Positions 61,181-64,000 of a stretch of 64,000 nucleotides of DNA are shown here, in pieces. The position numbers were made by a program, and so were the translations under genes. The stretch is taken from assembly GCF_001598415.1 (NCBI RefSeq), contig NZ_BCYX01000005.1, forward strand, positions 124,001-188,000, written 5' to 3'. The notes beneath the pieces are model-generated. The model had not been told where the DNA came from. It ran no database searches and saw only the letters and a program-made list of their open reading frames with translations. Each line of letters begins with the position of its first letter. Within the stretch, counting starts at the first letter, position 1. The DNA comes from Sphingomonas mali NBRC 15500. Its GTDB lineage: Bacteria > Pseudomonadota > Alphaproteobacteria > Sphingomonadales > Sphingomonadaceae.

Positions 61181-64000
61181 ATGCTCTCTTTCCGAACGAC
61201 GTCCAAGCTTCGTCTGCTTGCTGCTGCGGCTCCGCTCGGCCTGCTCGCGCTGGCGACGCCCGCTCAGGCGCAAGAAACGCCGGCTTCGCCGGCTCCGGCC
61301 GATGACCAGGCGGCCGACAATTCGGCTGACATCGTCGTCACCGGCACGCTGTTCCGGCGCGCCGACAATGAAACGCCCTCGCCGGTTACCACGATCACCG
61401 CCGATTCGATCGAGAAGCGCGGCCTGACGACCGTGTCGGACGTGGTCAACTCGCTCGCCGCCGGCAACGGCGGTGCCGTTCCGCAGAATTTCACTGGCGC
61501 GTTCGCGTCGGGTGCGACAGCGGTTTCACTGCGTGGCCTGAGCACGAACTCGACACTGACCCTGTTCGACGGCCTGCGCCCTGCTTATTATCCGCTCGCC
61601 GATGACGGCCAGCGCAGCATCGTCGACCTCAACACGATCCCCTCGGCGATCGTCGAGCGGGTCGAAGTCGTCCGTGACGGCGCTTCGTCGACCTATGGCG
61701 CCGACGCGATTGCGGGCGTGGTCAACGTCATCACCAAAAAGGAAATCAAGGGCCTCGACGCTCGCGTCGAAGCCGGTATTTCCCAGCGCGGCGATTCGGA
61801 CAGCCAGCGTATCCAGCTGACCGGAGGGTTCGGTTCGCTCTCGGAGCAGGGCTATAACTTCTACGTCAGCGGCGAATATCAGCGTCTCGGCAGCGTCTAC
61901 AACCGTGACCGCGAGTTCCCGTACAACACCAATAACCTGAGCTCGCTCGTCGGCCGCGACGCCGCCGGCGTGGTCGGTGGCGGCTATACCGGCAAAAACG
62001 CCAATTTCGGCTTCAATCCGCCGACGTCAGGGTCGTCTTCGGGCGCGACGGTTGCCGTGGTTCGTCCGGCCACGCCAACGGCCAACAGCTCCGGCATCCC
62101 ATTCGGCACGGCGATTGGCGGCGGCTTGTTTCAGGTGCTGGGCAACTGTGCCCAAGACAACCTCATCCTGCATACCACGTCGGCCGGTTCGTATTGCGAA
62201 CAGGATCTGATCAACCGTTATGGCGTGATCCAGCCCCGGCAGACCCGTTTCGGCGGGACCGCACGCTTCACCGTCAACGTTGGCAGCAAGGCGCAGGCTT
62301 ACCTGACCGCCAACTTCTACCAGAGCAAGGTGTTCATCGACGGTACGCCGCAGTCGATCCGTTCGAACGGCAACCCGCTCGAAACCCGCGGTATCTCGCT
62401 TCCGGTGTTCCTGAGCAACGGTCAGCTTAACCCGCAAAACCCGTTCGCTGCGGCCGGGCAGGCTGCGCTGATCTATTACCGCTTCGGCGATATTCCGTCG
62501 AACCTGACCAACCTGTCGCGCACGTACCGTGTCGCGGGCGGCATCGACGGCAAATTCGGCGCGGACGACAGCTGGGGCTATTCGGTCGCGGCGACCTATT
62601 CGCGCACCGATCTCGAGCAGACCCGTCGCGGCTTCCTGAACATCGCCGGTCTGACGAAGGCGATCAACGACGGTACCTATAACTTCATCAATCCGTCGTT
62701 GAACTCGCAGACTATCCGCAACCAGATCTCTCCGACGCTGCAGACTCGCGCCAATTCGGAGCTCTGGCAGGTTCAGGCGACCTTGACGAAGGAGCTGTTC
62801 CAGCTGCCTGGTGGTCCGCTCCAGGTCGGTGTTGGCGCCCAGGAACGTTACGAAGCCCAGTATGACCCGAACCCGGTCCCGCTGCGCGACTTCATCACGG
62901 TCAACCCGTTCTCGGCCGTGGGCAATCGCTACGTTAGCGCGGCGTTTTTCGAGTTGAACGCGCCGATCCTGAAGCAATTGGAGATCAACGCTTCAGGCCG
63001 GTACGACCATTATTCGATCGGCTTCAGCCACTTCTCTCCGAAGATCGGCGCCAAGTTCCAGCCCATCAAGGAACTCGCGATCCGCGGAACGTATTCGGAA
63101 GGGTTCCGAGCACCGTCGATTCCGGAGCTTAGCGGCGCGGTCATCGGCTTCGTGCAGTACACGCCGAGCGCGGCGGTCCAGGCGCTGTACGGCAACGACT
63201 CGTACATCACCTCGACTTATGGTCTCGGCCAGAACTCGACCGGCAACCCGAACGTGAAGCCGGAAACGTCGCGGTCGTTCACCGGCGGCGTGGTTTTCCA
63301 GCCCAAGAGCTGGTTGAGCATGACGGTCGACTACTACAATATCCGCAAGAAGAACCTGATCATCGGGGGTTCGGGCGGTCCGGCGGCGATTGCCGACGCC
63401 TATCTGCTGACCGGTGTGATCCCGGCCGGCGTGACCATCACACCCAATCCCGTCGATCCGGCGCACCCAGGCCTGCGCCCGACCCCGCTATCGATTAACT
63501 TCCTGTACGGGAACGGGAACGTTCTGCAGACCTCAGGCATCGACGCCCAGATCCAGGCGACGTTCAAGCTCAGTGATGACGTGAAGTTCACGTCGATCCT
63601 CGAAGGTACCGAAATCCTCGACTACACCGTGGATGACGGCTCGGGTAACGGTCCGCAGCAATATGTCGGTACGTTGGCATCGTATGTCACGACTTCGGCC
63701 TCGGGCACTCCGCGTTGGCGCGCCAACTGGCAGAACACGCTCGACGTGGGCGCCTTCTCGTTGACCGGCACGGCCTACTTCACCAGTGGATACAAGGGCT
63801 ATGCAGCCGACAACCTCGGCATCGGTTGTGACAAGACGTCGGAAAACTCGGCGCTGTATACCAATGGCGGCGTGACCACGACGACCGGCGGCCCGCTGCA
63901 GTGCACGGTGAAGCACTTCTTCGACTTCGACGTGTCGGCCTCGGTCAAGATCAACCAGAACTTCAAGTTCTACGTGAACATCGTCAATGCCTTCGACAAC
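61181..64000 (+). CDS. TonB-dependent outer-membrane receptor, N-terminal part (runs off the window)
   Basis: Open for 940 codons to the right edge with no stop, so the C-terminus is missing. Signal peptide LAAAAPLGLLALATPAQAQE, TonB-box-like DIVVTGTLFRRADNETPSPV, plug domain (VSDVVNSLAAGNG, VSLRGLSTNSTLTLFDGLRP, GASSTYGADAIAGVVNVITK). The barrel includes IRGTYSEGFRAPSIPELSGA and NPNVKPETSRSFTGGVVFQP, standard receptor strands. Ligand unknown; lacks sequence signs of a siderophore-specific type. ATG 61181 has GGGGA 9 nt upstream. Confidence 0.93.
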   Translation, partial: MLSFRTTSKLRLLAAAAPLGLLALATPAQAQETPASPAPADDQAADNSADIVVTGTLFRRADNETPSPVTTITADSIEKRGLTTVSDVVNSLAAGNGGAVPQNFTGAFASGATAVSLRGLSTNSTLTLFDGLRPAYYPLADDGQRSIVDLNTIPSAIVERVEVVRDGASSTYGADAIAGVVNVITKKEIKGLDARVEAGISQRGDSDSQRIQLTGGFGSLSEQGYNFYVSGEYQRLGSVYNRDREFPYNTNNLSSLVGRDAAGVVGGGYTGKNANFGFNPPTSGSSSGATVAVVRPATPTANSSGIPFGTAIGGGLFQVLGNCAQDNLILHTTSAGSYCEQDLINRYGVIQPRQTRFGGTARFTVNVGSKAQAYLTANFYQSKVFIDGTPQSIRSNGNPLETRGISLPVFLSNGQLNPQNPFAAAGQAALIYYRFGDIPSNLTNLSRTYRVAGGIDGKFGADDSWGYSVAATYSRTDLEQTRRGFLNIAGLTKAINDGTYNFINPSLNSQTIRNQISPTLQTRANSELWQVQATLTKELFQLPGGPLQVGVGAQERYEAQYDPNPVPLRDFITVNPFSAVGNRYVSAAFFELNAPILKQLEINASGRYDHYSIGFSHFSPKIGAKFQPIKELAIRGTYSEGFRAPSIPELSGAVIGFVQYTPSAAVQALYGNDSYITSTYGLGQNSTGNPNVKPETSRSFTGGVVFQPKSWLSMTVDYYNIRKKNLIIGGSGGPAAIADAYLLTGVIPAGVTITPNPVDPAHPGLRPTPLSINFLYGNGNVLQTSGIDAQIQATFKLSDDVKFTSILEGTEILDYTVDDGSGNGPQQYVGTLASYVTTSASGTPRWRANWQNTLDVGAFSLTGTAYFTSGYKGYAADNLGIGCDKTSENSALYTNGGVTTTTGGPLQCTVKHFFDFDVSASVKINQNFKFYVNIVNAFDN

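Overview
The window looks like a chromosomal segment of a sphingomonad (Sphingomonas or a close relative, Alphaproteobacteria). The support is high GC, dense gene packing with many 1-4 nt start/stop overlaps, the DUF2093 and rpmB housekeeping neighbours, an abundance of Tat and TonB export systems, and a sphingomonad-style exopolysaccharide locus. I see no insertion sequence, phage gene, tRNA, rRNA or CRISPR array.

Region 1 (1-7501) is a glycan-catabolic block on the + strand. It holds the tail of a GH43 enzyme, a GH92 alpha-mannosidase, a GH125 exo-alpha-mannosidase, a second GH92 and a ROK sugar kinase. Together they fit stripping of alpha-mannose from a mannan or N-glycan in the periplasm, then phosphorylation of the sugar in the cytosol. 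Region 2 (7518-10398) is an SDR oxidoreductase with a divergent AraC regulator and a luciferase-like monooxygenase. Region 3 (10577-13670) is copper handling: a small membrane protein, a Met/Cys-rich periplasmic protein and a divergent Cu(I)-type P-type ATPase.

Region 4 (13747-23785) is a long minus-strand cluster: a LacI regulator, MFS transporter, Gfo/Idh/MocA oxidoreductase, three TIM-barrel isomerase/epimerases, cytochrome c, a gluconate-dehydrogenase-subunit-3-like Tat protein, a GMC oxidoreductase and a DUF1080 protein. The composition matches the emerging 3-keto-glycoside route, in which a sugar C3-OH is oxidised in the periplasm, the glycosidic bond is broken by elimination, and the keto sugar is processed. 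This is the most interesting metabolic unit here. A ParDE toxin-antitoxin pair with a clear palindromic operator follows (23953-24573).

Region 5 (24746-48276) is an exopolysaccharide locus. It has precursor supply (UDP-glucose dehydrogenase, GalU), a polyprenyl-phosphate priming transferase, five glycosyltransferases (two GT4, two GT2, one GT25), decoration enzymes (pyruvyl transferase, acyltransferase, TylF-type methyltransferase), flippase, polymerase, a Wzc-like tyrosine kinase, a GumB-like export lipoprotein and an outer-membrane beta-barrel. Two homologous parallel-beta-helix proteins, one with C-terminal RTX repeats, lie inside it and are candidate polymer-modifying enzymes. A membrane GGDEF-EAL protein lies next to the priming transferase.

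Region 6 (50401-64000) is mainly housekeeping: a glycine-zipper protein, phytase-like esterase, GFA protein, rpmB, tadA, a CNNM/CorC-type protein, purD and xseA with overlapping divergent start codons, DUF2093 and an M23 lipoprotein peptidase. The start of a TonB-dependent receptor runs off the right edge. Functional calls rest on motif recognition by eye; no database search was possible.
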